DNA of 64,000 nucleotides from CAVVJA01 sp963779485 (lineage in GTDB: Bacteria; Actinomycetota; Actinomycetes; Mycobacteriales; Jatrophihabitantaceae): assembly GCA_963779485.1 (NCBI GenBank), contig CAVZYJ010000005.1, forward strand, positions 310,001 through 374,000, read 5' to 3'. A program made the position numbers and the translations under genes. How positions within the stretch are numbered: the first letter of the stretch is position 1; every line of letters starts with the position of its first letter. Under the pieces are notes generated by a model. It made no database searches and was not told the DNA's origin. It saw only the letters and a list, made by a program, of their open reading frames with translations. This document shows positions 36,199 to 43,708 of this stretch, one piece after another.

Positions 36199-37546
36199 GT
36201 GGGTCGGGTGGGCCGCAAGATCGTAATCGTGGGGGGCGGCGCGGCGGGCATAGGTGCGGCAGGAGGCGCGAAGGCCGCGGACCCGGAGGCCGAGGTGGTG
36301 GTCTACACCGAGTTCGAGGACGTCGGCTACAGCCCCTGCGGCATCCCCTACGTGCACGGCAAGGAAATCGACAACTTTCAGCGGCTGTTCCTGGCGACCA
36401 AGGAGGCTTACGTCCAGGCCGGCATCGATATCCGCTACACCACGACCGTCGACTCGCTCGATCTCGCTCGGCACGTTGTCCACGTCGTCGGCGAGGGTGA
36501 GGTGCGGTGGGATTCGCTCGTCGTCGCCACCGGGTTCAACTATGCCGATCCCGGCGTGCCCGGCGGGGACCTCGACGGCCTGTACTACGTGAAGAACATC
36601 CGGCAAGCGATGGAGTGGGACAAGGTCCTCGACACGGTCAAGGTCGCTGTCGTCGTCGAGGCCTCACCGCTCGGCGTCGAGATGACGACGGCGCTCGCCC
36701 ATCGGGGCATCGAGACCCACCTGGTCGACCCGCATCCGTGGCCGCTCGCCGAGATGGCCGATCCCGACATCATGGCGCCGGTGGAGGAGTCGTGGCGCGA
36801 GCTCGGCGTCACGACGCACATGAACACGCACGCTGACGGCCTTCCTCGGCGACGGGCACGTTCGGGCGGTCGACACGTCGGACGGAGAGATCCCCGCCGA
36901 CATCGCCGTGGTGTGTACGCACAAACGCCCCAACGCCGCGCTGGCCACCGCCGCTGGGGTGAAGATCGGCTCGACCGGAGGTGTCATCGTCGACGAGCGG
37001 ATGGCGACGTCGGTGCCCGACGTCTTCGCCGCCGGTGACGTGATCGAGGTTCCGCACGGACTCACCCGCGTGCCTCTGCAGGGCCTGACCGGCAGCCACG
37101 CCTACGCGCAGGGCAAGGTGGCCGGGGTCAACGCCGGTGGCGGCTCCCGCGTCTACCGGGCGGTGTACGTGCCCTGGGGCACGCCGGCCGGCAAGTGGAT
37201 CATCGGCGGCGCCTCCTTCGGTGAGACGACGGCGACGGCTCTCGGCATTCCGTACGTGCTCGGAGCCGCGCAGGGGATCTCCCGCGCGCGGTACTACCCG
37301 GGCGTGAAGCCGGTAAAGGTCAAGCTCCTCGCGGAACCGTCGAGCCTGCGGCTGATCGGCGCGCAGATGGTGGGTGGCGAGGGCGTGAAGGAACGAGCTG
37401 ACTTCCTGGCCATGGCCATCAAGTTCGGCTTCAGCTTCTCGGACCTGGCCACGATGGAGAATGTCTACTCGCCGGCGATCGGTGCGCTGAACGAGCCGAT
37501 CGTGCTCGCCGCCCAGAACGGCCTCGACCGGCTGCGGAACGGCTGA
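36199..37546 (+). CDS. CoA-disulfide-reductase-like flavoprotein, one frameshift
   Basis: The protein (about 448 residues when repaired) starts GTG with the FAD motif VIVGGGAAGIGAAG (residues 9-22) and has YSPCGIPYVHG with Cys47 at the redox-active position of CoA-disulfide reductases. The NAD(P) region has VVVEASPLGVEM in place of the usual glycine-rich loop. The frame breaks near 36,830-36,840, where the protein continues as TLTAFLGDGHVRAVDTS and on through VFAAGDVIEVPHG to the C-terminal dimer domain. The break is probably a base error. It is the first gene of a coupled set with the next two genes. Confidence 0.85.
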
Positions 37547-37547
37547 C

Positions 37548-37805
37548 ATGCGCGCCGCACGCTGGCTCCGGGACAACGCCCAGTACTACCTGTTGGTGGC
37601 CGCTCAAGACCGGATCGCCCGGGAGTATGACGCGCGGCCGCCGCGAGCCCCGCACGGTGCGGTGGAGATCTTCTGGCTGAGGGTATTCGCGCCGCTCTAC
37701 CGGGCGTTGCCGTGGCCGCTGCGGCACAAGATCTTGCTGGCGATGCCGGGTAGTCATCGCCGGCAATGGGCACCGCCACCGCGAGCGCAGGGGCCCGCGG
37801 TGTAG
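37548..37805 (+). CDS. small protein between flavoprotein and Sll0783 family genes
   Basis: The 85-residue protein starts two bases after the flavoprotein stop (TGACATG), so it is co-translated. It is basic and aromatic-rich, with a WLRDNAQYYLLVAAQDRIARE helix and a LWPLRHKIL-like segment. There is no signal peptide. I do not recognise a family; tight coupling suggests a small accessory subunit of the neighbouring enzyme. Confidence 0.6.
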   Translation: MRAARWLRDNAQYYLLVAAQDRIAREYDARPPRAPHGAVEIFWLRVFAPLYRALPWPLRHKILLAMPGSHRRQWAPPPRAQGPAV

Positions 37806-37857
37806 TCGCACTCCAACTCGGAAGCGATTCCACCTGTGGAGAAAGGAAGTTCGGGAC

Positions 37858-38343
37858 ATGGCACAGATCGTCGGTGAGCGGGTCAGCAAGGGCGACGCCA
37901 TTGTCGACTACGACGAGAAGGTATTCGAGGACATCCAGGCCGAGCCCGGAGAGAAGGCCTACATCCTGATGCACACCGTTCCGTTCGAGGGATCGGTCGG
38001 ACTGGTGAACATGCTGACGGCGACACGGATCAACCGGAAGGGCTTCGACACCCACCTGGTGCTCTACGGTCCCGGCTCGTTGATGGCCGCGGCGACGCGC
38101 GGGTACCCGAAGGTCGGCGACGAACCGTTCCCCGGCGCGCAGTCCTACAACCGGCAGCTGCAGACGTTCATGAACGAAGGCGGCCACGTCTACGCGTGCC
38201 GGTTCTCCGCCGCGGCTCTCTACGGCATGCGCGAGATCGACATGATGGAAGGCGTGAAGGCCATCAACCCGCTCGACGTTCTCGACTCGGTGCTCACCGC
38301 CCGACGCCAGAACGCCCTGATCATGCAGACCTGGACCGTGTGA
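37858..38343 (+). CDS. MSMEG_0572/Sll0783 family nitrogen starvation response protein
   Basis: The 161-residue protein matches this family along its whole length: IQAEPGEKAYILMHTVPFEGSV, NMLTATRINRKGFDTHLVLYG, FPGAQSYNRQLQTFMNEGG and PLDVLDSVLTARRQNA. Members belong to the Nit1C gene cluster of bacteria and cyanobacteria, linked to nitrogen limitation and, in some proteobacteria, to growth on cyanide (there the equivalent is NitB, next to a nitrilase). Here the nitrilase, radical SAM and GNAT genes are absent and the neighbours are a flavoprotein and an 85-residue protein. GAAAGGA precedes the ATG. The biochemical role is not known. Confidence 0.88.
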   Translation: MAQIVGERVSKGDAIVDYDEKVFEDIQAEPGEKAYILMHTVPFEGSVGLVNMLTATRINRKGFDTHLVLYGPGSLMAAATRGYPKVGDEPFPGAQSYNRQLQTFMNEGGHVYACRFSAAALYGMREIDMMEGVKAINPLDVLDSVLTARRQNALIMQTWTV

Positions 38344-38366
38344 GGTTCGCTGCTGCAGGTGCCAGC

Positions 38367-38415
38367 CGTGACCTTGGACTTATCGTCGTCCCAGGGCTGT
38401 AAGTCCAAGATCACG
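38367..38415. repeat. dispersed hairpin repeat, copy 4
   Basis: CGTGACCTTGGACTTA (38,367-38,382) pairs with TAAGTCCAAGATCACG (38,400-38,415) with one mismatch in 16. It lies between the convergent Sll0783-family and glycosyltransferase genes and could act as a bidirectional terminator. Confidence 0.85.
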
Positions 38416-38469
38416 ACGGTGGTGCGCCGTCATTAGCCTGGGTGACGCCGAGGACGGTTCAGACGATGA

Positions 38470-39608
38470 TCAGCCTGCGTGGTCCGCGTAGACGCGCGCA
38501 TGCTCTCGCGCCGTCTGCTGCCAGCTGAAGGCCGGCACCAGCTCGCGACCGTGCCGGATCAGCTCGGCCCGCAGCGTCGCGTCGTCGACGATCCGGCGCA
38601 TTCCGTCCGCCAGCGATTGCGGATCGCCGGCGCGGGTCAGCACTGCCGTGCGGTCCGCGGTGAGGTATTCGCGGAGCACGGCAATATCGCTCGCGACGAC
38701 GGGCAGGTCGGCGGCCAACGCTTCGAGCACGGCCAGTCCCCATCCCTCCTTGACGGACGGGAAACGCGAGCGCGTCCGCACTCCGGTACCACTCATGCAG
38801 GACCTCGTCGCTCACCGTGCCCGCGAGGACGACGTCCGGCCCGAGGCGTAGGCCGAGCGCGGGCAGTCCGGCGAGCGCCTCGTCGCGGTAGCGGGTGTAG
38901 TCCTGGAACGAGTGGCCGCCGACGATGACGAGTGCGGGGCCGGGCGGCCGCTCCCGCCCGAGCCGGGCCAGCGCTTCGAACAGAATCGTGCTGCCTTTGC
39001 GCGGTTCGATACCGCCGACGGACAGGAACACGAAGCGATCGGACACTCCGGCGGCTCGCCGCCGGGCCGCCCGCCGCGCCGGGTCGATCGGGCCGAAGCG
39101 GGCCGCGTCCACGCCGTTGTGGATGACGACCGCGTCGACGCCGAATTCCGTTCGTAGGCGCGTCCGCCAGTCCTCGCTCACCACGATGATCCGGTCCGGT
39201 TCCTCGATCGCCTTGCGTTGGCACTCGATCAAGGCGGCCGTCGTGAAGTCGTCGACGTGATGCACGGTGCGGAACACCCGGACTCCGGCCCCGGAGTCGC
39301 GCACGCGCGCCGCGGCGCGCGCGGATATGCAGTCTTGGGCGTGCAGGATGTCGACGTCCTGCGCGATCTCTTCCAGGCCGTGTTCCAGGGCGTCGATCGA
39401 GTTGAAGATCCGTTGCTCCAGCGTGGCTGCGGGCGGAGGCGCCGCGATCACCCGGTACGGCGCCGCAACCTCGCGGAAGAATCCGTGACTCGGGATCGCC
39501 GAGCGTTACCACGCAGACCGGCACGCCGGCTCGGGCCAACTCCTCGGCCAGATAGAGCGTGTGCACGACGCCGCCGCGGGGCTTGGTCGAGTAGCTGACC
39601 AGCGCCAC
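38470..39608 (-). CDS. MSMEG_0565 family glycosyltransferase, frameshifted and cut at its start
   Basis: The protein reads VALVSYSTKPRGGVVHTLYL, then in a second frame DVDILHAQDCISARAAARV, FRTVHHVDDFTTAAL, VVIHNGVDAARFGP and SVGGIEPRKGSTILFEA, then in a third frame VKEGWGLAVLEALAADLPVV. Repaired, it is a complete GT-4/GT-B glycosyltransferase of the Nit1C-associated MSMEG_0565 type; HAQDCISA and HHVDDFTT are characteristic. Breaks lie near 39,470 and 38,762. At its 5' end, no start codon other than GTG at 39,608 is available and the frame fuses to a MocR fragment, marking the assembly join. It confirms that a Nit1C-like gene set sits here. Confidence 0.82.
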
Positions 39609-39640
39609 CCGCGGCGAGCCGGAAGAGCCCGCGCCGAGCT
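39600..39640. other. assembly join between segment A and segment B
   Basis: On the minus strand the sequence of a MocR aminotransferase domain (PVPTGPDGPDPGELGA) passes within a few codons into the N-terminus of the glycosyltransferase (VALVSYSTKPRGG). Both proteins are incomplete at this point and are unrelated. Five frameshifts lie within 1.2 kb of it. I read this as the joining of two contigs from different actinobacteria. Confidence 0.7.
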
Positions 39641-40333
39641 CGCCGGGGTCGGGACCGTCGGGACCGGTGGGCACCGGGACCACGCGGACCCCCGCCTGGG
39701 CGGCCGCCGTGATGGCTCCCCAGTACGTGGGGGACTCCATCAGCAGCGGCTGCCCGGAGGACACGAGGGCGCGGAAGATGGAGCTGCAGGCCGCTCTGGC
39801 TCCCGGGCAGCACGACGACGTCGCTCGGGGTGGGTGGGGCCACGCCGAGCGGGCTGGCGGTGCCGAGTTCCTGCGCGAACCAGGACTGCAGCTCGGGCAG
39901 ACCCGCAACCGGGGGTCGCGACAGCGCGGTGTCGCCGCGCACGGCCCGGGTCAGGGCCGAGCGCACGAGGCGACCGGGAAGGAGCTCAGGGTCGGGGTAG
40001 CCCGCGTGGAGGGCGATGACGTCGTTCGGGACGGTGCGCATCGCCGTGGCGACAGTCTGGACCCGGGCCTGCGGCGAGCGGAGGGCTGCGGTCTGCCAGC
40101 CGTAGTCCGAGGGTCGGGCCGTGCGCACGGCCCGCACGAACGTCCCGACGCCCGGGTCGGGTCTCGATGAGGCCCTGGCTCGTGAGGTCGCGCAGTGCCT
40201 GCTGCACCGTCACGGGACTGGCGTGGTGCTCAGCGACCAGGGATCGGGTGGACGGCAGCCGCGCGCCGGGCGGGGCGGTCGCCATCCATTCACGCAGTAC
40301 CTCGGCAATCCGGGAACTGCTATCGTTGTTCAT
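39612..40333 (-). pseudogene. MocR-type GntR/aminotransferase regulator, truncated and frameshifted
   Basis: From the ATG at 40,333 the protein has a GntR winged helix (RLPSTRSLVAEHHASPVTVQQALRDLTSQGLIETRPG) and then, after a frameshift near 40,153, the start of a PLP aminotransferase-like domain (IALHAGYPDPELLP, VVVLPGSQSGLQ); after a second break near 39,785 it continues as LVSSGQPLLMESPTYWGAI. It stops at the segment join, so the PLP lysine and C-terminus are missing. MocR regulators often control a divergent transporter, here an EamA exporter. The gene is probably intact in its own genome. Confidence 0.82.
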
Positions 40334-41272
40334 GACGCAGCATAGTAGCGCTACTCTCGAAGCTCGCCAGGCGGTATCGCCGCCCCCGGTCGCCGGGCTG
40401 ATGTGGGGGCTGCTGGGAGTAGCAGCGTTCTCCTTCACCGTGCCGTTCACCCGGGTGGCCGTCGGCGGTCTCTCGCCACTGTTCATCGGCTCCGGCCGCG
40501 CGGTCGTGGCGGCCGTCTGGCCGCATCCGCCTTGGCGGTGACGCGCCAGCGCCTTCCTCACGGCCGGCAGTGGGTGCGGCTCGCGGTGGTCGGCGGTGGG
40601 GTTGTGGTCGGCTTCCCGTTGCTGACCTCGTTCGCGCTCACCACTGCCCCCGCCAGCCACGGAGCGGTCGTCATCGCGCTGCTGCCGGCCGCAACGGCCA
40701 CGATGGCCGTCCTGCGCGGCCACGAGCGTCCGCCGGTGATGTTCTGGGTCGTTTCTGGCGTCGGCGCGGTGGCGGCGATGGGGTTCGCGTCGGCCCAGTG
40801 GGGTGGCCTGGGGCACCTGCGCTGGTCCGACGCGCTGCTCTTCGGTGCCGTCCTCGCCGCGGCCGTCGGGTACGCCGAGGGCGGCCTGCTCGCCCGTGAG
40901 CTCGGCGCGTGGCAGACCGTGTCCTGGGCGCTCGTGCTGTGCTCGCCCCTGATGGTGGTCCTGACGCTCTGGTCCGCGACCCGGCAGACCCCGTCCGGCA
41001 CGCCGATGCAGTGGGTCGCGTTCGCCTACCTCGGTGTGGTGAGCATGTTCCTCGGCTTCTTCGCCTGGTACCGCGGCCTGGCCATCGGGCCCATGGCGCA
41101 GGTCAGCCAGGTCCAGCTCGTCCAGCCCGTGCTCTCCCTCTGCTGGGCCGGTCTGCTGCTGGGGGAGCGGCTCACCTGGACCACCGTCGTCGGAGGCCTC
41201 GTGGTCATCCTGTGCGCCGGGGTCGCGGTGCGGGCGCGGCTTGCCACGTCGACGGCCAAGCGGCCCGGCTGA
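40332..41272 (+). CDS. EamA/DMT family exporter, one frameshift
   Basis: The protein begins MTQHSSATLEARQAV, reads membrane segments GLMWGLLGVAAFSFTVPFTR and then, after a frame change near 40,512, continues through ASALAVTRQRLPHGRQWVRL to the C-terminus as a 10-TM DMT transporter (two EamA repeats; LLGERLTWTTVVGGLVVIL in the second). Repaired length is about 313 residues. DMT proteins of this type export amino acids or metabolites. Its ATG shares a CATG with the start of the divergent MocR gene, so ATG at 40,401 is an alternative start. Confidence 0.85.
40344..40355. promoter_or_regulatory. 12-base palindrome between MocR and EamA genes
   Basis: AGTAGCGCTACT is a perfect palindrome 11 bases upstream of the MocR ATG and inside the first codons of the annotated EamA frame. 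It is a plausible GntR/MocR operator. If so, the EamA message is probably leaderless or starts at the later ATG. Confidence 0.55.
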
Positions 41273-41292
41273 CCCTCCCGCCACGATTCGAG

Positions 41293-41311
41293 TATGGTTA
41301 GCCTTGCCTAA
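41293..41311. promoter_or_regulatory. DtxR/IdeR iron box upstream of bfd
   Basis: TATGGTTAGCCTTGCCTAA matches the iron-box consensus TTAGGTTAGCCTAACCTAA at 15 of 19 positions, including both halves GGTTAG and CCTAA. It lies 60 bases before the bfd ATG. DtxR-family regulators activate or repress iron storage genes according to iron status, so iron control of bfd-bfr is expected. Confidence 0.75.
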
Positions 41312-41370
41312 CTCCGGCTGCTACCGTGGCTGGCAACCCGTTGACAGACGACCTGCCGAAGGAGACGCCC

Positions 41371-41577
41371 ATGATCGTCTGCCACTGCCAGGTGGTGAGC
41401 GACCGGGCGGTAGCCGCCTCCATCGCCGATGGGGCGCGCACGCTCGCCGAGGTGTGCCGGGCCACCGGCGCCGGCCAGTCCTGCGGCTCCTGCGTGTTCT
41501 TCCTCAAGCGGCTGGTGTGCCAGCACGAGTCGAGCGACGCGTCGTACCTCCCGGAGGTCCACAGTGCAGCCAGCTAG
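41371..41577 (+). CDS. bfd: bacterioferritin-associated ferredoxin Bfd
   Basis: The 68-residue protein begins MIVCHCQVVSDRAVAAS and has the four cysteines of the Bfd [2Fe-2S] cluster in CHC and QSCGSC. Bfd gives electrons to the bacterioferritin haem to release stored iron. GAAGGAGA precedes the ATG; the upstream part of the open frame is non-coding. It overlaps the bfr start by 14 bases, so the two genes are translationally coupled. Confidence 0.92.
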   Translation: MIVCHCQVVSDRAVAASIADGARTLAEVCRATGAGQSCGSCVFFLKRLVCQHESSDASYLPEVHSAAS

Positions 41578-42052
41578 CCCCCGCGTGGTCGAGCTCCTCA
41601 ACGACGCGCTGACCTTCGAGCTCACGGTCACGAACACCTACTTCCTGCACGCCAGGATGCTCGACAACTGGGGCCTGCACCGTCTCGGCAAGGTCTTCTA
41701 CGACCTGTCGATCGACGAGATGAAGGACGCCGACGCGATCATCAACCGGATCCTGCTCTTCGACGGCCATCCGAACGTGCAGCGGCTGAACCCGATCCAG
41801 GTCGGCGAGACGCCGGAGGAGATGCTGGACCTGGCGCTCGCCAGCGAGCGGGCCGCAGTGGCGCAGTTCAACTCTGCCGCCGAGGAATGCCACGGCCTCC
41901 GGGACCACGGCACCGCAGCGGTGTTCGAGGACATGGTCCGCGACGAGGAGAAGCACGCGGACTGGTTCGAGAGCCAGCTCGACGCGATCCGCCTGGTCGG
42001 CCTGCAGCGCTACCTCTCCCAGCAGATCGACGCCGGGCAGGGCCCGGGCTGA
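41564..42052 (+). CDS. bfr: bacterioferritin, altered ferroxidase ligand
   Basis: The 162-residue protein (GTG start, GGAGGT ribosome binding site) is a 24-mer iron-storage protein. Compared with E. coli Bfr, ferroxidase residues E18, Y25, E51, E94, E127 and H130 are present (here one higher for the first ones: E19, Y26, E52), and haem ligand M52 is M53. The ligand H54 is Asp (IDEMKDADAI, D55). This changes the di-iron site and may alter oxidation. Neighbours: bfd upstream with an iron box. Confidence 0.92.
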   Translation: MQPASPRVVELLNDALTFELTVTNTYFLHARMLDNWGLHRLGKVFYDLSIDEMKDADAIINRILLFDGHPNVQRLNPIQVGETPEEMLDLALASERAAVAQFNSAAEECHGLRDHGTAAVFEDMVRDEEKHADWFESQLDAIRLVGLQRYLSQQIDAGQGPG

Positions 42053-42077
42053 GTCACGGCGCTGGCAGACTGCCCGG

Positions 42078-42971
42078 ATGATCCAGCGTGCTGCCAGCTC
42101 CACGGCTGTCCTCGTCTGCCAGGGCCGGGCCACCGCGGACGGCCGGTACGCCGTGGGCCGGTTCTCCGACCCGGTCGCGCGGGAGCTGCTCGACCCGGCG
42201 GATCACGTCGTCGTGGATCGCGTGCGCGCCGACCGGGTGCCCACCGAGGCAGCCGACCGGGTGGCGTACGAGATGGTTCGGCGGACCGGGCTGACGATGG
42301 TGCCGCGGACCATCTCGATCGACGCGGCGATCCGTGGCCACGCCGCCGGGCAGCTCGTCCTCCTGGGCGCGGGGCTCGACGCGCGGGCCTGGCGGATGCC
42401 GGAGCTGGCCGGGGCCACGGTGTTCGAGGTCGACCACCCGGCCTCGCAGCAGGACAAGCAACGCCGGATCGGCGGCCTCGTCCCGATGGCCGGGCGGGTG
42501 GTCCCGGTGGCCGTCGACCTGGCGGCCGAACGTCTTGGTCCCGCCCTCGAGAGCGCCGGCTTCGATCGACAGGCCGTGACCACCTGGGTGTGGGAGGGAG
42601 TCGTGCCGTACCTGACCGCGGGCGACGTGCGGGCGACGGTCGCCCAGATCGCTGAGCTGTCCGCGCCGGCCAGCCGGCTCGTCGTCAACTACCAGGCGAA
42701 GTCGTTGCCGACGAGCGTCATGCGTGTCGCGATGCGGTTGCTGCTGCGGGTGACCCGACAGCCGGACCCGCTGGCGGGCGAGCCGTGGCGCTCGCTGTGG
42801 CGGCCGGACCACCTGCGAAGCATGCTGAGCGACAACGGTTTCGACGTCACGTCGGACAACGACCTGCTCACCCTCTCCGAGGGGCTGGCCCTGCCCCCGG
42901 GCAACAACGGCTCGCTGCGGAACGGTCGGGTGGCCGTCGCCGTCCGTCGATCTCCTACGCGCCGGCCTTGA
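42078..42971 (+). CDS. SAM-dependent methyltransferase, LCM/TIGR00027 type
   Basis: The 297-residue protein has the motifs of this actinobacterial family: LVLLGAGLDARAWRMPEL (SAM binding), VFEVDHPASQQDKQRR, and TTWVWEGVVPYLTAG. These enzymes methylate carboxyl groups or small molecules; the substrate is not known. Its end overlaps the convergent acyltransferase gene by 17 bases. Confidence 0.9.
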   Translation: MIQRAASSTAVLVCQGRATADGRYAVGRFSDPVARELLDPADHVVVDRVRADRVPTEAADRVAYEMVRRTGLTMVPRTISIDAAIRGHAAGQLVLLGAGLDARAWRMPELAGATVFEVDHPASQQDKQRRIGGLVPMAGRVVPVAVDLAAERLGPALESAGFDRQAVTTWVWEGVVPYLTAGDVRATVAQIAELSAPASRLVVNYQAKSLPTSVMRVAMRLLLRVTRQPDPLAGEPWRSLWRPDHLRSMLSDNGFDVTSDNDLLTLSEGLALPPGNNGSLRNGRVAVAVRRSPTRRP

Positions 42972-43626
42972 CCGAGCTGGCGTAGCGGTCGACGTACTCC
43001 TGCCCGGACAGGGCCTGGACGGCGACGCGCACGGCCTCGGTGACCTCCCGCAGCGCCGAGGAGGACCGCCGGTCCTCGCTCCTGCCGGCGAACTCCAGCG
43101 GTGGGCCGAAGCGCACCTCGACGTGGCTGCGGTGCCAGCGGCGGTCGCCCTCGACCAGGACCCCGTCGGTGCCGACCAGCCCGACCGGGATGACGGGTGC
43201 ACCCGAGCTCAGCGCCAGGCGCGCCACCCCGGTGCGGAACCGGTGCAGCCGTCCGTCGGGCGAGCGGGTTCCCTCGGGGTAGATGCCCAGCGCACTGCCC
43301 CGGCCGAGGAGCTCGGCGCCGATCCGGATCGTCGATGCTGCGGCCCGGGCGTCGTCGCGGTCGACCGGCACGTGACCGAACTCCGTGAACACCCGGGCCA
43401 CGAACCGCCCCTTCAGGCCGGGCTGGGTGAAGTACTCGGACTTGGCGAAGTAGACGACCTGCCGCCGCGCCGCGACCGGCGTGAACACCTCGTCGGCGGC
43501 GGACAGGTGGTTCGCCGCGAGGATCGCGGCACCGGTGCGGGGCACGTGCTCGAGGCCGTGCACCTCCGGGCGGAAGTACGCGCGCAGGAGCGGGTAGGCG
43601 ATGAGCTCGGTGGCGCGATACAGCAC
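42955..43626 (-). CDS. 1-acyl-sn-glycerol-3-phosphate acyltransferase
   Basis: The 223-residue protein has the PlsC motifs in order: NHLSAADEV (HxxxxD catalytic motif), the FVARVFTEFGHVPVDRD region, YPEGTRSPDG (EGTR glycerophosphate site) and VPVIPVGLVGTDG-type block. It makes phosphatidic acid or a related lipid at the membrane. Length is normal for actinobacterial PlsC-like proteins. It is convergent to the methyltransferase gene. Confidence 0.93.
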   Translation of the reverse strand: MLYRATELIAYPLLRAYFRPEVHGLEHVPRTGAAILAANHLSAADEVFTPVAARRQVVYFAKSEYFTQPGLKGRFVARVFTEFGHVPVDRDDARAAASTIRIGAELLGRGSALGIYPEGTRSPDGRLHRFRTGVARLALSSGAPVIPVGLVGTDGVLVEGDRRWHRSHVEVRFGPPLEFAGRSEDRRSSSALREVTEAVRVAVQALSGQEYVDRYASSVKAGA

Positions 43627-43708
43627 AGGCCAACGGTACCGGGTGGGTGCCAGGAGATCCCCACCGCGACGGTGGCGGCCGGCCTCCGGGGGCGGTGAGA
43701 CTGAGGGG

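Noticed and set aside
38470..40333. A genuine gene fusion of MocR regulator and glycosyltransferase
   Set aside because: Both proteins are incomplete at the contact and the region has five frameshifts, which fits a contig join better than a functional fusion.
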